Notes: generated by a model from the sequence alone, not told the origin. A stretch of 64,000 nt of DNA from Gemmobacter denitrificans (GCF_036964905.1 NZ_JBALHR010000006.1:1-64000); one strand, 5' to 3'. Numbered from the stretch's first letter, positions 43,023 through 52,312 are shown. Made by a program: numbers and translations.

Positions 43023-43996
43023 GCGGCCTCCACCAGGCGGGCACCAGATTGCTTGAAACAGCGCGTGGAGAAGAGTACGCGGAGGGCTGCGCCCTGCAAG
43101 GCGGGTAAAAGCCGGCCAGCCTCCAGCACCTCAAGCGTCGCGTCGCGGCTCTTTCCGTGGATCATGCAATAAAGTGCATAGGGCCAGACGCCCGGCACGC
43201 GGCGGCGGCGATAGCATAGCGTCACACCCGCATGTCCGGCCAGCGCCTGCCCGGCCGCATCGATCCGCGCCTCGGGCAGGTCCCAGACGACCATGGCATT
43301 CGCAGTCCAGCCAAGCGGACGGTGACGCACTATCACCCCCAACCGTGTGATGATGCCGGCGGAAACCAGCAGGCCGATACGAGACAGAACCTGCCCCTCG
43401 GTCCGGCCAAGACGGTCGGCGAGGGCCGCATAGGGCGTCGGCACTAGCACGAAGCCCTGAGAGAGGGCATGCAACAAGGGGCGATCATCAGGGCGCAGCA
43501 CTTCGGGCCGCGCCTCGGCGGTCACCCCCATGGCCCGTGGCAGGCCCGACAGGCGAAAGCCGAGATCAATATTGTACGCCCGCTCAAGCCGCAGATCCAG
43601 AAGTCGCAATCCCGTGGTCTTGCGGATACGCTCTAAGGATTGCGCCAACGCCCGCTCATCCGCTGCCGTCGCCACGAACCACAGGTTCCAGTCCGCCTCG
43701 CGCTGGTAGGAATGGTTCACGCCGGACTCGGCCCCAACAAGGGCCGCCACTTCCTCCAGCCGCCCTTTGGGCACAGCAAGCGCGGCAAGGGTCGAGGCAC
43801 CGGCCGTGTTAGGACGGACGGTTGCGCCGACCCGCGCCACGGCGCCACCTGCCGACAGGCGGGTCAATCGGTCGAGAACCGCGCCCTCCTCCACACCAAG
43901 TTCAAGTCCGATCCGCGCAAAGGGACGCGGCTCAAGCGGGAATCCGCGCTGGAATTCGTCGAGCAGCCGTGTGTCGATAGTATCGAGCGCAATCAT
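43019..43996 (-). CDS. nirD: Fused siroheme decarboxylase subunit NirDL
   Basis: A 325-residue protein from ATG 43996 with two Lrp-like halves. The first is NirD-like (LDTIDTRLLDEFQRGFPLEP, VNHSYQREADWNLWFV). The second is NirL-like (LRPDDRPLLHALSQGFVLVP, CYRRRRVPGVWPYALYCMIH). This fusion, seen in Paracoccus-type denitrifiers, replaces separate nirD and nirL of Pseudomonas. It removes carboxyl groups from siroheme. It lies 4 bp after nirF. Confidence 0.92.
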   Translation of the reverse strand: MIALDTIDTRLLDEFQRGFPLEPRPFARIGLELGVEEGAVLDRLTRLSAGGAVARVGATVRPNTAGASTLAALAVPKGRLEEVAALVGAESGVNHSYQREADWNLWFVATAADERALAQSLERIRKTTGLRLLDLRLERAYNIDLGFRLSGLPRAMGVTAEARPEVLRPDDRPLLHALSQGFVLVPTPYAALADRLGRTEGQVLSRIGLLVSAGIITRLGVIVRHRPLGWTANAMVVWDLPEARIDAAGQALAGHAGVTLCYRRRRVPGVWPYALYCMIHGKSRDATLEVLEAGRLLPALQGAALRVLFSTRCFKQSGARLVEAA

Positions 43997-44000
43997 GGCC

Positions 44001-45140
44001 TTACAACCCCGTCTGATGCGCGCGGGCGGTGAAGAAGATACCCGAAGGCGCGACAGCATCGATTTCGGCCAGTTTTTCGCGGGTGCGGGTGTCGTAGACC
44101 AGCACCTTGTTGTCGTCGCGCGCGCTGATCCAGACCTCGGCTCCGCGCGGCGCAAACTCCATGTGCAGGATCGCCTTGCCGGGGTTCAGTGTGGCCACAA
44201 CCTCATGGCTGCGGGAATCGATCACCTGCACCACGTCATTCAGAGGCGTGGCGAAGTTCACCCAGACATAGGGCGAGGCGGGCTGCGCAATGATGAACAC
44301 GGGCTGGCCATGCACCGGCGTGCTTGCGACCTGCGCCTGCGTGTCGCGATCGACCCAAAGCACCTCGTGCCGGCCAACGGCGGGCAGCGCGTATTGCCCT
44401 TCGGTAAAGGCCCAGCTTTGCAGATGCGGCATCTTGTAGACGGGCATATCTTCGCCCGTCTTGCCGTAGCCAGTCAGGAACTTCTGCGGCACCGGCGCAT
44501 CGGACCAAAGGTCAAAGGCCGTCACGCCCTTTTCGCCGAACAGCCCCACCAGAAAGGTGTGGGCGTCATCGGTCAGCACCGCATCGAACGGGTTGGCGCC
44601 CGCAATGCCGATCATGCGCACCGCCGGCTCCGCGCCCGAGAAGTCGCCCAGAAACACCTCGCCCGTGTCCCAGACCGCCCAGGCGAAGCGGCGTCCGGGC
44701 ACGTCAACCAGGCCCACGGTCTTGCCTGCAGCGGGAATGTCGGCGACCAGTTCCAGCGTCTCGGCATCGAACACCTTGATCCCGCCGGGTTCATAGTTTG
44801 AAACCGCCACCAGCCGGCCATCGTCCGAGATCGCCCCGCCGATGGAGTTTCCGGCCTGCACCGTGCGGGCCACCACCTTGCGTTCAAGGATGTCGACCTT
44901 GGACAGCCCGCCGTCACGGCCAAAGACATAGGCAAAGCGTTCATCCGGCCCATAGGTCAGCGAGGCATGCGACAGATCGCCCAGCCCCTCGATCCGGCCG
45001 ATGGCCGCGCGATCAGAGCGGTCAACAACGACAAGGCTTCCGTTGGCGCGTTCAATCACAAGGCCCAGATCACCCGTGGATTGGGCCAATGCGCCATAGG
45101 GCAAGCAGGACATCAGAAGGGCCGCGAACGCGTATTTCAT
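44001..45140 (-). CDS. nirF: NirF, periplasmic dehydrogenase-like heme d1 factor
   Basis: A 379-residue protein from ATG 45140, with a signal peptide (MKYAFAALLMSCLPYGALA). It is a propeller protein related to the d1 domain of NirS and NirN but without cytochrome c. Motifs: GSLVVVDRSDRAAIGRIEGL, FAYVFGRDGGLSKVDI, LHMEFAPRGAEVWISARDDN. It binds heme d1 precursors and is essential for heme d1 formation. Overlaps nirC by four bases. Confidence 0.93.
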   Translation of the reverse strand: MKYAFAALLMSCLPYGALAQSTGDLGLVIERANGSLVVVDRSDRAAIGRIEGLGDLSHASLTYGPDERFAYVFGRDGGLSKVDILERKVVARTVQAGNSIGGAISDDGRLVAVSNYEPGGIKVFDAETLELVADIPAAGKTVGLVDVPGRRFAWAVWDTGEVFLGDFSGAEPAVRMIGIAGANPFDAVLTDDAHTFLVGLFGEKGVTAFDLWSDAPVPQKFLTGYGKTGEDMPVYKMPHLQSWAFTEGQYALPAVGRHEVLWVDRDTQAQVASTPVHGQPVFIIAQPASPYVWVNFATPLNDVVQVIDSRSHEVVATLNPGKAILHMEFAPRGAEVWISARDDNKVLVYDTRTREKLAEIDAVAPSGIFFTARAHQTGL

Positions 45141-45451
45141 TGCTTGGAGTCCTTGGTCTTGAGGTACTGGGCTATCCACAGCGCCTCGTCCTCGGTCAGA
45201 AGCGGGCGCCAGGGTGGCATTGCGGTGCCGGGAATGCCGTCGAGAATGATTGTGGCCAGGCCGTCGGGCTCGGCATGGGCCAGCGCCTCGGCGGTTAGCG
45301 GGCGTCCAAGCCCGCCCTTCAGCGTCAGCCCGTGGCACGACCCGCAATCCTGTGTCACCAGATGCTCCAGCGCGACCACGCGCTCGGGCGGGACATCGGC
45401 AATGGCGGGTGTGCCCAGCATCAAAAGCAGCAGGACCGATGTCCTAGGCAT
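45137..45451 (-). CDS. nirC: NirC, small periplasmic cytochrome c
   Basis: A 104-residue protein from ATG 45451, with a signal peptide (MPRTSVLLLLMLGTPAIA) and the heme site CGSCH (C36, C39, H40). A Met ligand lies in GTAMPPWRPLL. NirC can pass electrons to NirS or serve heme d1 maturation. It overlaps nirE by 8 bp and nirF by 4 bp. Confidence 0.93.
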   Translation of the reverse strand: MPRTSVLLLLMLGTPAIADVPPERVVALEHLVTQDCGSCHGLTLKGGLGRPLTAEALAHAEPDGLATIILDGIPGTAMPPWRPLLTEDEALWIAQYLKTKDSKQ

Positions 45452-46235
45452 GGACCGCGACCCCCTGGGCCGCCCGTACCATGGCCTCGGGCCGATAAAG
45501 CGAGACGACATGGCCGATGATGAACAACACCGGCGCCTCGGGCCGGGCATCCGACACATCAGCGGCGATCGTCGCAAGCGTGGAGAGCAGCCGAGTCTCG
45601 CGCGGGGTGGTGGCCGAGGCGATGGCCAGCACCGGCAGATCGGCGGGCAGGCCATGGACCATCAACTGACGCGCGATTTCGGAAATGTTGGCCACGCCCA
45701 TATAGACGACAAGCGTGGTCTCGGTGCTGGCAAGCGAGGGCCAGTCGAGATCCAGTTCGGCGTCGCGCGCGCGGTGTCCGGTGACATAGCGCAGGCCGGT
45801 CGCCAGACCCCGGTGGGTCAGCGGCACGCCGGTCGAGGATGCAGCCCCCTGGGCCGAGGTGATGCCCGGCGTATAGTCGAAGGGCACACCCGCGATGCGG
45901 CATGCCTCGGCCTCTTCGCTTCCCCTGCCAAAGATCACCGGATCGCCACCCTTCAAGCGGGCCACGCGCAATCCCTGCCGCGCGAGGTCCACGAGAATGG
46001 CGTTGATCTGCTCTTGCGGCACCGCGTGAAAGCCCGCAGTCTTGCCAACATCAAGACGTCGGCAGCTTTCGGGCACCAGCAACATGATCTCGGGGCTAAC
46101 GAGCCGGTCGTGCACAACGACATCGGCCGACTGGATCAACCGCAGCGCCCGCAGGGTCAGAAGATCGGCTGCCCCCGGTCCCGCTCCGATCAGATGCACG
46201 CAACCCTGGGCGCGATAATGAGAAAGGTCGTTCAT
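45444..46235 (-). CDS. nirE: NirE, uroporphyrinogen-III C-methyltransferase for heme d1
   Basis: A 263-residue SUMT from ATG 46235. Motifs: VHLIGAGPGAADLLTLRALR at the N-terminus, VVVHDRLVSPEIM, LKGGDPVIFGRGSEEAE and the Gly-rich VPLTHRGLA. It makes precorrin-2, the first step to siroheme and heme d1. A hairpin separates it from nirS upstream, a known way to set a lower level of the synthesis genes than of nirS. Confidence 0.94.
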   Translation of the reverse strand: MNDLSHYRAQGCVHLIGAGPGAADLLTLRALRLIQSADVVVHDRLVSPEIMLLVPESCRRLDVGKTAGFHAVPQEQINAILVDLARQGLRVARLKGGDPVIFGRGSEEAEACRIAGVPFDYTPGITSAQGAASSTGVPLTHRGLATGLRYVTGHRARDAELDLDWPSLASTETTLVVYMGVANISEIARQLMVHGLPADLPVLAIASATTPRETRLLSTLATIAADVSDARPEAPVLFIIGHVVSLYRPEAMVRAAQGVAVHA

Positions 46236-46277
46236 GGCTATCGGTCCCGACTTGCTGAAAGAATACCGTGAAAGGCC

Positions 46278-46301
46278 CCCCGGGCGGCGCACCGCCCGGG
46301 G
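46278..46301 (-). terminator. Strong GC hairpin after nirS
   Basis: The inverted repeat CCCCGGGCGG/CCGCCCGGGG with a 4-nt loop lies 13 bp beyond the nirS stop, in the 78-bp gap before nirE. Only a short T run follows. It may be a partial terminator or an RNA-stabilising 3' structure for nirS. Confidence 0.6.
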
Positions 46302-46313
46302 ATAGGTCAGGGA

Positions 46314-48077
46314 TCAGTAGATGTCCTTCTGGGTATTCAGGACGTTGAACTTGCCGGTTGGAGTGATCAGGCGCGGGTCCTTGATCACCTTCTTCAGCTC
46401 AAGCGTCTTGTCATCGACAACGACGATGGCGCTTTCCTTGTCCTTGGCGTTCCAGACCGAGAACCAGACTTCGGTGCCGTCCTTGTTGAACTCGGGCTGC
46501 ACGACGCGCGGCTGGCCATCCGGAATACCCGCCCATTCACCGATCGGCAGGGTCTTGAATTCGGGGTCCTTCTCGGTGTTACCGGTCATGGCCGCGATGT
46601 CGAAGACCGCCACGCTGGCCGAGATCTCGGCATCTGGGTTCAGCGTCGCATCGACGTAGAGGTGCTGGCTGTTCGGATGGGTCTTGATGAACAGCGAGCC
46701 GCCACCAAGTGCGTAGAAGGTATCGACGATCTTCCAGGCCTGGTCGGGATGCCCTTCCGGATCGGTGCCGATCAGCGCCACGCTTTCGTCGCCAAGGTGT
46801 GAGGTCGCCCAGACCGGACCGTGGATCGGGTGGGTGAAGTTCGCGCCACGGCCCGGGTGCGGGGTCTGGCCCTCGGTATCGACCAGCGCGGTCAGCTTGC
46901 CTTCCTTGGTGTCCACGACCGCGATCTTGTTGCGGGCGTTGGCGGCCACCATGAAGTAGCGGTGCGTGCTGTCCAGACCGCCATCGTGCAGGAAGCGCTC
47001 CGCCTCGATCTCGGTGGTCTTGAGGTTCTTCAGGTCTGTATAATCGACCATCAGGATCTTACCCGTTTCCTTCACGTTCACGATGAACTCGGGCTTGTAG
47101 TGCGACGCGAGGATCGAGGCCACGCGCGGCTCGGGATGGTAGACCTGCTCGTCATAGACGTTGCCGCGGGTCGAGACGATCTTCAACGGTTCCAGCGTTG
47201 CACCATCCATGATCACGTATTGCGGCGGCCAGTAGGCGCCCGCGATGGCGAGCTTGTCTTCCCAGCCCTCGAACTTTGACGTTTCAACAGAACGGGCCTC
47301 GATGCCAATCTTGATCGAGGCGACAGTGTCTGGCTTTTCCATCCACAGGTCGATCATGTTGACCAGCCCATCGCGGCCAATCACGAACAGATAGCGTCCC
47401 GAGGCCGAGATGCGGCTGATATGCACCGCATAGCCTGTGTCAATGATCGACACGATCTCATGCGTGTTTCCGTCGATCAGTGCGACCTGCCCCGCGTCGC
47501 GCAGCGTGACGGACATAATGTTTGCCAGATCGAGGCTGTTCATCTGCTTGGTCGGGCGATCCTCGGGCTTGACCACGACCTTCCAGCTGTTCTTCATTTC
47601 GGGCATGCCCCATTCCGGCGGGGCTGGCGGCTCAAGCAACAGATAGCGGGCCATCAGGTCGACATCGGCCTCGTTCAGCTCTCCCGAGGTGCCCCAGTTC
47701 GGCATCCCGGCAGGCGAGCCATAGGTGATAAAGCTGTGCAGATACTCATAGCCATTGACACGGGTGATATCGGTCGTCAGGGGCTTGCCCGTTGCGCCTT
47801 TGCGCAGCACGCCATGGCAACCTGCGCAGCGCTCGAAGTAGATCTGGGTGGCCTTTTGGAACTCTTCCTGAGTCATGACCGGATCGTCAGGCTTGCGGCC
47901 CGGGATCTCGACCTGCAACTGGCCCAGCGTGGTCATCGAGGGCTCATAGGCGGCGGCGGGGCCGTCAGCATGTTCCTTTGGCTTGTCCTGCGCATGAAGT
48001 GGCGCGGTCAGCAGGCCAAGGGCCAAGGCGGCACTGCCCCACAGAATCGTCCTGGCTTTGGGGGCTTGGCGTGTCAT
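46314..48077 (-). CDS. nirS: Cytochrome cd1 nitrite reductase
   Basis: A 587-residue periplasmic enzyme from ATG 48077, with GGAGAGATACCC as ribosome site. A signal peptide (cut near LHA-QDKP) precedes a cytochrome c domain with CAGCH (C84, C87, H88). An eight-bladed d1 propeller follows, with His in ILASHYKPEFI and GANFTHPIHGPVWATSHLGD. It reduces nitrite to NO. It is the first gene of the leftward nir operon, with an FNR-type box 64-77 bp upstream. Confidence 0.97.
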   Translation of the reverse strand: MTRQAPKARTILWGSAALALGLLTAPLHAQDKPKEHADGPAAAYEPSMTTLGQLQVEIPGRKPDDPVMTQEEFQKATQIYFERCAGCHGVLRKGATGKPLTTDITRVNGYEYLHSFITYGSPAGMPNWGTSGELNEADVDLMARYLLLEPPAPPEWGMPEMKNSWKVVVKPEDRPTKQMNSLDLANIMSVTLRDAGQVALIDGNTHEIVSIIDTGYAVHISRISASGRYLFVIGRDGLVNMIDLWMEKPDTVASIKIGIEARSVETSKFEGWEDKLAIAGAYWPPQYVIMDGATLEPLKIVSTRGNVYDEQVYHPEPRVASILASHYKPEFIVNVKETGKILMVDYTDLKNLKTTEIEAERFLHDGGLDSTHRYFMVAANARNKIAVVDTKEGKLTALVDTEGQTPHPGRGANFTHPIHGPVWATSHLGDESVALIGTDPEGHPDQAWKIVDTFYALGGGSLFIKTHPNSQHLYVDATLNPDAEISASVAVFDIAAMTGNTEKDPEFKTLPIGEWAGIPDGQPRVVQPEFNKDGTEVWFSVWNAKDKESAIVVVDDKTLELKKVIKDPRLITPTGKFNVLNTQKDIY

Positions 48078-48140
48078 GGGTATCTCTCCGTTCAGCTGGT
48101 GAGGCTGCACACACATTCGCGTGATCGGTCGGGGCTGGCT

Positions 48141-48154
48141 TTGACTTTTGTTAA
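48141..48154. promoter_or_regulatory. FNR/NNR box between nirS and nirI
   Basis: The + strand reads TTGACTTTTGTTAA, a TTGAC-N4-GTTAA site of the FNR family. Its centre is about 70 bp from the nirS ATG and 60 bp from the nirI ATG, so it could control both divergent units. The identical 14 bp stands before norC. Confidence 0.85.
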
Positions 48155-48207
48155 GGACCGAAAGGTTCCCGTCCGGCAGGTTGCCCTGGCTGCCCGATGG
48201 GATTCCG

Positions 48208-50229
48208 ATGCGCGCACTCGCCCTCATTCTACTGGCATTTCTGATATCGCTGCGGGTCGCTGCGGCCGACGTCGGGGCTCTGGTCGCCGAGCGGGGCATA
48301 ATGCCACCAACGCAGGCACAGGCAGCCGAACTGGCTGGCGTTTCCGCCCCTGTGCACATCCGTCGTATCGACGCGGGTGTTCCGGGGTGGGACGTGGTTC
48401 GTGATAGGCAGGTGGTCGCGTATATCGGCTCGACAAGGGAGATTGCCGGATCTGTCGGCTATTCCGGGTTACCGCTCGACGTGCTGATCGCCATCACCCC
48501 ATCCGGACGGATCAGTGGTGCACAACTGGTCCAGCACAACGAGCCGATACTGACGCTGGGAATCTCGGATGAGGATATCGCAGCCTATGTTAGTGGCTTT
48601 GAGGGCCTTGAGCTTTCAGTGCCCAACGCAGCGACACCCGATGCGCCCGACGTCATCAGCCGCGCGACCGTCTCGACCGGGGTCATACGCGACGGAATCC
48701 TACGCACCGCGCGCACGTTGGCAGCGGGACGTGGCATCCTGGCCAGCCAAGGGATTGACCGGCTGACCTTCACGCCTCTCGACTGGGCTGGCCTAATTGA
48801 TATGGGCGCTCTTGCCGAGGCGCGCGTCACGATGGACGAGGCCGCGCTGGCACTGGCGGGCGCCAAGGTCCCCGTTCCTCCAGGCGCGGGTGATTTCCTG
48901 CACCTTTGGGCAGGCATCCTGGATCCACCCACCATCGGACAGAACCTGTTGGGTCAGAAGGAATTTACCCGTGTGGTTGGTGCGCTCGGCTCGGGCGAGG
49001 CGGCCCTGATCGTGATGTCTATGGGCATGCAATCGCATCGGGGCACCGACTGGCGACAGAGCGGCCTGTTCGACCGCATGACAATCGTGCAGGGTGATAC
49101 CCGGTGGCAACCCACCGCCGAGAGCTATCAGATGGTCAGGCGTCTGGCTTTGCCCAATGCCCCCGCGATGAAAGAGATCAGCGTCTTTGCGCTACCCGCC
49201 ACCATCGATCCGAGCCGACCCTTCACTATCGACGTGCAGTCGCGACGACCCACGGTGAAGGGCAGAACCGTCACAATGGACACCCACCTTTCCGTCGCGC
49301 TGCCGCAGGCTCTCCTCACGGCCACAATGTCACCCGAGCCGCTCTGGAAGTTGATTTGGGCCGAAAAGTGGGTGCAGGCTGTGATGGTTGTGGTGATGCT
49401 AGTTGCCTTGACGGCAATCCTTTTTGCACAGGAGTGGATCACCCGCCGCCCCGCGCTATGGCGGACCGGCCGGCTGATCTTCCTGACCGGCAGCTTTCTG
49501 TTTCTAGGCATAGGACTGAACGGTCAGCTTTCGATCGTGCAGGTGGTGGCCTTTGTGCATTCGCTGCTGACCGGGTTCCGCTGGGAAACCTTCCTGATAG
49601 AGCCGGTGATCTTCCTGCTGTGGTCCTTTGTGGCGCTTGGTCTGCTTTTCTGGGGGCGCGGCGTCTATTGCGGCTGGCTGTGCCCGTTCGGTGCCCTGCA
49701 GGAACTGACGAATGCCGTCGCGGTGCGGTTGGGGGTGCGGCAGATCACCGTGCCGCAGGCGCTGCACGAACGGCTGTGGGTCATCAAATACACGTTGTTT
49801 GTCGGAATCCTAGCACTGTCATTCTACTCGATGCAAGACGCGCTGGTCGTGGCCGAGGTCGAGCCATTCAAGACCGCGATCAGCCTGCGCTTTGTCCGTG
49901 CATGGCCATTTCTTCTGTTCGTCGCGGCCATTCTGGGTGCGGGGTTTTTCATCGAGCGGTTCTACTGCCGCTACCTTTGCCCCTTGGGGGCTGGCCTCGC
50001 AATTCCCGCGAAGCTCAAGATCTTTGACTGGCTGAAGCGTCGCCCGCAATGCGGCCGCGAATGCCGGATGTGCGAAACGAAATGCACCGTCGGCGCGATT
50101 GACGCGATCGGGCGGATCAATGTGAACGAATGTGTCCTTTGCCTGCGCTGCCAGGTCATCATGAACGATAGCACGCTTTGTCCCGTGCTGAAGCGCCGTG
50201 CGAGGGCCATGGATGGAGTCCAACAATGA
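48208..50229 (+). CDS. nirI: NirI, NosR-like membrane flavo-iron-sulfur protein
   Basis: A 673-residue protein from ATG 48208, with a signal peptide (MRALALILLAFLISLRVAAA). A periplasmic FMN-binding-type domain comes first; its motif is SRATVST (151-157) instead of SGATVT. Membrane helices follow with CGWLCPFGALQE and CRYLCPLGAGL, then two [4Fe-4S] sets (CGRECRMCETKC, CVLCLRCQV). In Paracoccus NirI is needed for nirS expression or activity. The next gene overlaps by four bases. Confidence 0.92.
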   Translation: MRALALILLAFLISLRVAAADVGALVAERGIMPPTQAQAAELAGVSAPVHIRRIDAGVPGWDVVRDRQVVAYIGSTREIAGSVGYSGLPLDVLIAITPSGRISGAQLVQHNEPILTLGISDEDIAAYVSGFEGLELSVPNAATPDAPDVISRATVSTGVIRDGILRTARTLAAGRGILASQGIDRLTFTPLDWAGLIDMGALAEARVTMDEAALALAGAKVPVPPGAGDFLHLWAGILDPPTIGQNLLGQKEFTRVVGALGSGEAALIVMSMGMQSHRGTDWRQSGLFDRMTIVQGDTRWQPTAESYQMVRRLALPNAPAMKEISVFALPATIDPSRPFTIDVQSRRPTVKGRTVTMDTHLSVALPQALLTATMSPEPLWKLIWAEKWVQAVMVVVMLVALTAILFAQEWITRRPALWRTGRLIFLTGSFLFLGIGLNGQLSIVQVVAFVHSLLTGFRWETFLIEPVIFLLWSFVALGLLFWGRGVYCGWLCPFGALQELTNAVAVRLGVRQITVPQALHERLWVIKYTLFVGILALSFYSMQDALVVAEVEPFKTAISLRFVRAWPFLLFVAAILGAGFFIERFYCRYLCPLGAGLAIPAKLKIFDWLKRRPQCGRECRMCETKCTVGAIDAIGRINVNECVLCLRCQVIMNDSTLCPVLKRRARAMDGVQQ

Positions 50230-51425
50230 CTGCGATAGAACGCCTTTATTCCGAAGGGTTCCGGGTCTTCTTTCTGTCTGCCGGTCTCTATGCCGTCATC
50301 GCAATGGGCGTGTGGGAAGCATGGCTTGCCGTTCAGGCTGCGGGCGGATCTCTGAATCTGCCCGCAGCGCCTGCCCCACATCTGTGGCATGCGCATGAGA
50401 TGATTTTTGGGTACAGTGGCGCGGCTTTGGCGGGTTTTTTTCTGACCGCTGTTCCAAACTGGACTGGGGCGAAGGGGGCCCCACGACGATATATCGCGGC
50501 GGTCTGGTCCATCTGGCTTGCAGGGCGGCTCGCGGTCTGGATGTCTGGTCATATATCCCCGATCGCCGTTGCAGCAACCGATCTGGCCTTTGCGCCCTTC
50601 CTTGGGGCACAGATCCTTGGCCAACTTATCCGCAAACCCAAGCCGCAGCAGATGATCTTTCTGGTCCTCATTGCGGCATTCTGGATCGCGAACCTGATGG
50701 TGCATCTGGAGTGGCTGGGCCGTACGGATACGGAATGGGCTGGGCTACGGATGGGCCTGGTAACACTTTGCTGCATGATCATGGTGCTGGGTGGACGCGT
50801 GACTCCCGGCTTCACTCGAAATGCGATGGTGCAATCCGGGCGCGAGACCCATTTGCCTGTAAACTCGATAGCATTGGCGGCAGTTTCCATTGCCGCAGCG
50901 ATGGCGCTGCCGATGACCTACCTTGTTTGCTTGCCTGACCACATCATCGGTGCGGTCGCCGTCGTTGCAGGGGTGGCCGGCCTTATCCGGGTCGCACTTT
51001 GGAAAGGGGTCTGGACCCTGGGTAAACCGATCCTGTGGACGTTACATTTATCTTACACGATGAACGCGATTGGGCTTCTGTTGCTTGGTCTTGCAAACCT
51101 TGGATTGGGGACAGAGATCGCAGCGCTGCATGTTCTCGGCATAGGCGCGGTCGGCGGCATGACGCTCTCCGTCATGTCGCGGGCCAGCCTCGGTCATACC
51201 GGGCGCCCGCTTATTGCATCGCGTCGGGTTGCGCTGGCCTATGCGCTGGTGCCACTCGCTGCGCTGACCAGATTTCTGGGTACCGCCTCGCCGGGTTTGC
51301 ATGATCCGGCCGTTCTGATCGCAGGTGTGCTTTGGATTGCGGCCTTTGCGCTATACCTTGTGGACCTCTGGCACGTCTGGTGGGGGCCGCGCGTGCCCCG
51401 CGCGCCTGTCGGGAGCCCCCCATGA
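50226..51425 (+). CDS. nnrS: NnrS-family heme-copper membrane protein
   Basis: A 399-residue protein from ATG 50226, with about 12 hydrophobic segments. NnrS motifs: WLAVQAAGG region, then HLWHAHEMIFGYSGAALAGF with paired His, GGRVTPGFTRNAM, and TLHLSYTMNAIG. NnrS relieves nitrosative stress during denitrification and contains heme and copper. It overlaps nirI (ATGA) and nirX (ATGA), so it belongs to the nirI operon. Confidence 0.9.
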   Translation: MTAIERLYSEGFRVFFLSAGLYAVIAMGVWEAWLAVQAAGGSLNLPAAPAPHLWHAHEMIFGYSGAALAGFFLTAVPNWTGAKGAPRRYIAAVWSIWLAGRLAVWMSGHISPIAVAATDLAFAPFLGAQILGQLIRKPKPQQMIFLVLIAAFWIANLMVHLEWLGRTDTEWAGLRMGLVTLCCMIMVLGGRVTPGFTRNAMVQSGRETHLPVNSIALAAVSIAAAMALPMTYLVCLPDHIIGAVAVVAGVAGLIRVALWKGVWTLGKPILWTLHLSYTMNAIGLLLLGLANLGLGTEIAALHVLGIGAVGGMTLSVMSRASLGHTGRPLIASRRVALAYALVPLAALTRFLGTASPGLHDPAVLIAGVLWIAAFALYLVDLWHVWWGPRVPRAPVGSPP

Positions 51426-52312
51426 TGAACCGCCGTCGTTTCATGGCGATCACCGCAGCCGTTCTGGCCGGGCCCGCCCGAGCCACCGAAACGGTCTGGA
51501 CCGGCACGGGATTCGGCGCGTCGCTGGGAGTGCGGCTGGTGGGCGCGACCACCGCGCAATCCGCCCATGCCCTGCGTCGCGTAAAGGCCGAACTTTCCCG
51601 GCTGGACGCAATCTTCAGCCTGCACCGCGATTCGGCATTGACCCGCCTGAACCGGGATGGCCGGCTTGCCCATCCGCAGGATGACCTGCTGCAGGTGCTG
51701 CGCCTATCGGCGGATGTCCATCGGGCAACGGGCGGGGCATTCGATCCGACGGTGCAGCCGCTCTATCTTGCGCGGGCGAGCGGATGTGACGTGGCGGCCG
51801 CGAGTGCGGCCATCGGGTTTGGCCGGGTGCAGGTATCCGCCAGCGAAATCCGGCTCGACCGGGAACAGGCGCTGACGCTGAATGGCATTGCCCAGGGTTG
51901 GGCAGCCGACCGGATCGCGACCATCCTGCGCGGCGAAGGGTTTGATCGCGCGTTGATCGATACTGGCGAGATCGCAACCCTCGGCGGGCACCCGGACGGA
52001 CGCGCCTGGATCGCCGCTATCACCGACCCGGAGGGCAGGCGGGTTGATATTGCTGCACTGACGGACCGCGCGCTTTCGACGTCCTCACCCATGGGCACCA
52101 TGATTGGAGCGGGCCATCCCCATATCCTAGGGCCACAGGGTGAAACCGCCCGCTGGACCACGGTTTCGGTCTCGGCCCCACAGGCCGCACTGGCCGACGC
52201 GCTGTCCACCGCGCTTTGCCTGCTTGACAGGGAGGGTATCGACCGGTCGCTGGCCCATTTCCCCGATGCCCGGCTTGAGGTGGCATGCCGCAATTCCGTA
52301 TTGAACGGTTGA
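51422..52312 (+). CDS. nirX: ApbE-type flavin transferase NirX
   Basis: A 296-residue ApbE protein from ATG 51422, with a twin-arginine signal (MNRRRFMAITAAVLAGP). Motifs: LNGIAQGWAADRI, LIDTGEIATLGG and ADALSTALCL (Mg2+ site kept). The usual HIxDPRTG is changed to HILGPQGE. It should attach FMN to a periplasmic partner, most likely NirI. A paralogue is NosX (29848-30753). It overlaps nnrS by four bases; norC follows 75 bp later with an own control box that overlaps its stop codon region. Confidence 0.9.
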   Translation: MMNRRRFMAITAAVLAGPARATETVWTGTGFGASLGVRLVGATTAQSAHALRRVKAELSRLDAIFSLHRDSALTRLNRDGRLAHPQDDLLQVLRLSADVHRATGGAFDPTVQPLYLARASGCDVAAASAAIGFGRVQVSASEIRLDREQALTLNGIAQGWAADRIATILRGEGFDRALIDTGEIATLGGHPDGRAWIAAITDPEGRRVDIAALTDRALSTSSPMGTMIGAGHPHILGPQGETARWTTVSVSAPQAALADALSTALCLLDREGIDRSLAHFPDARLEVACRNSVLNG

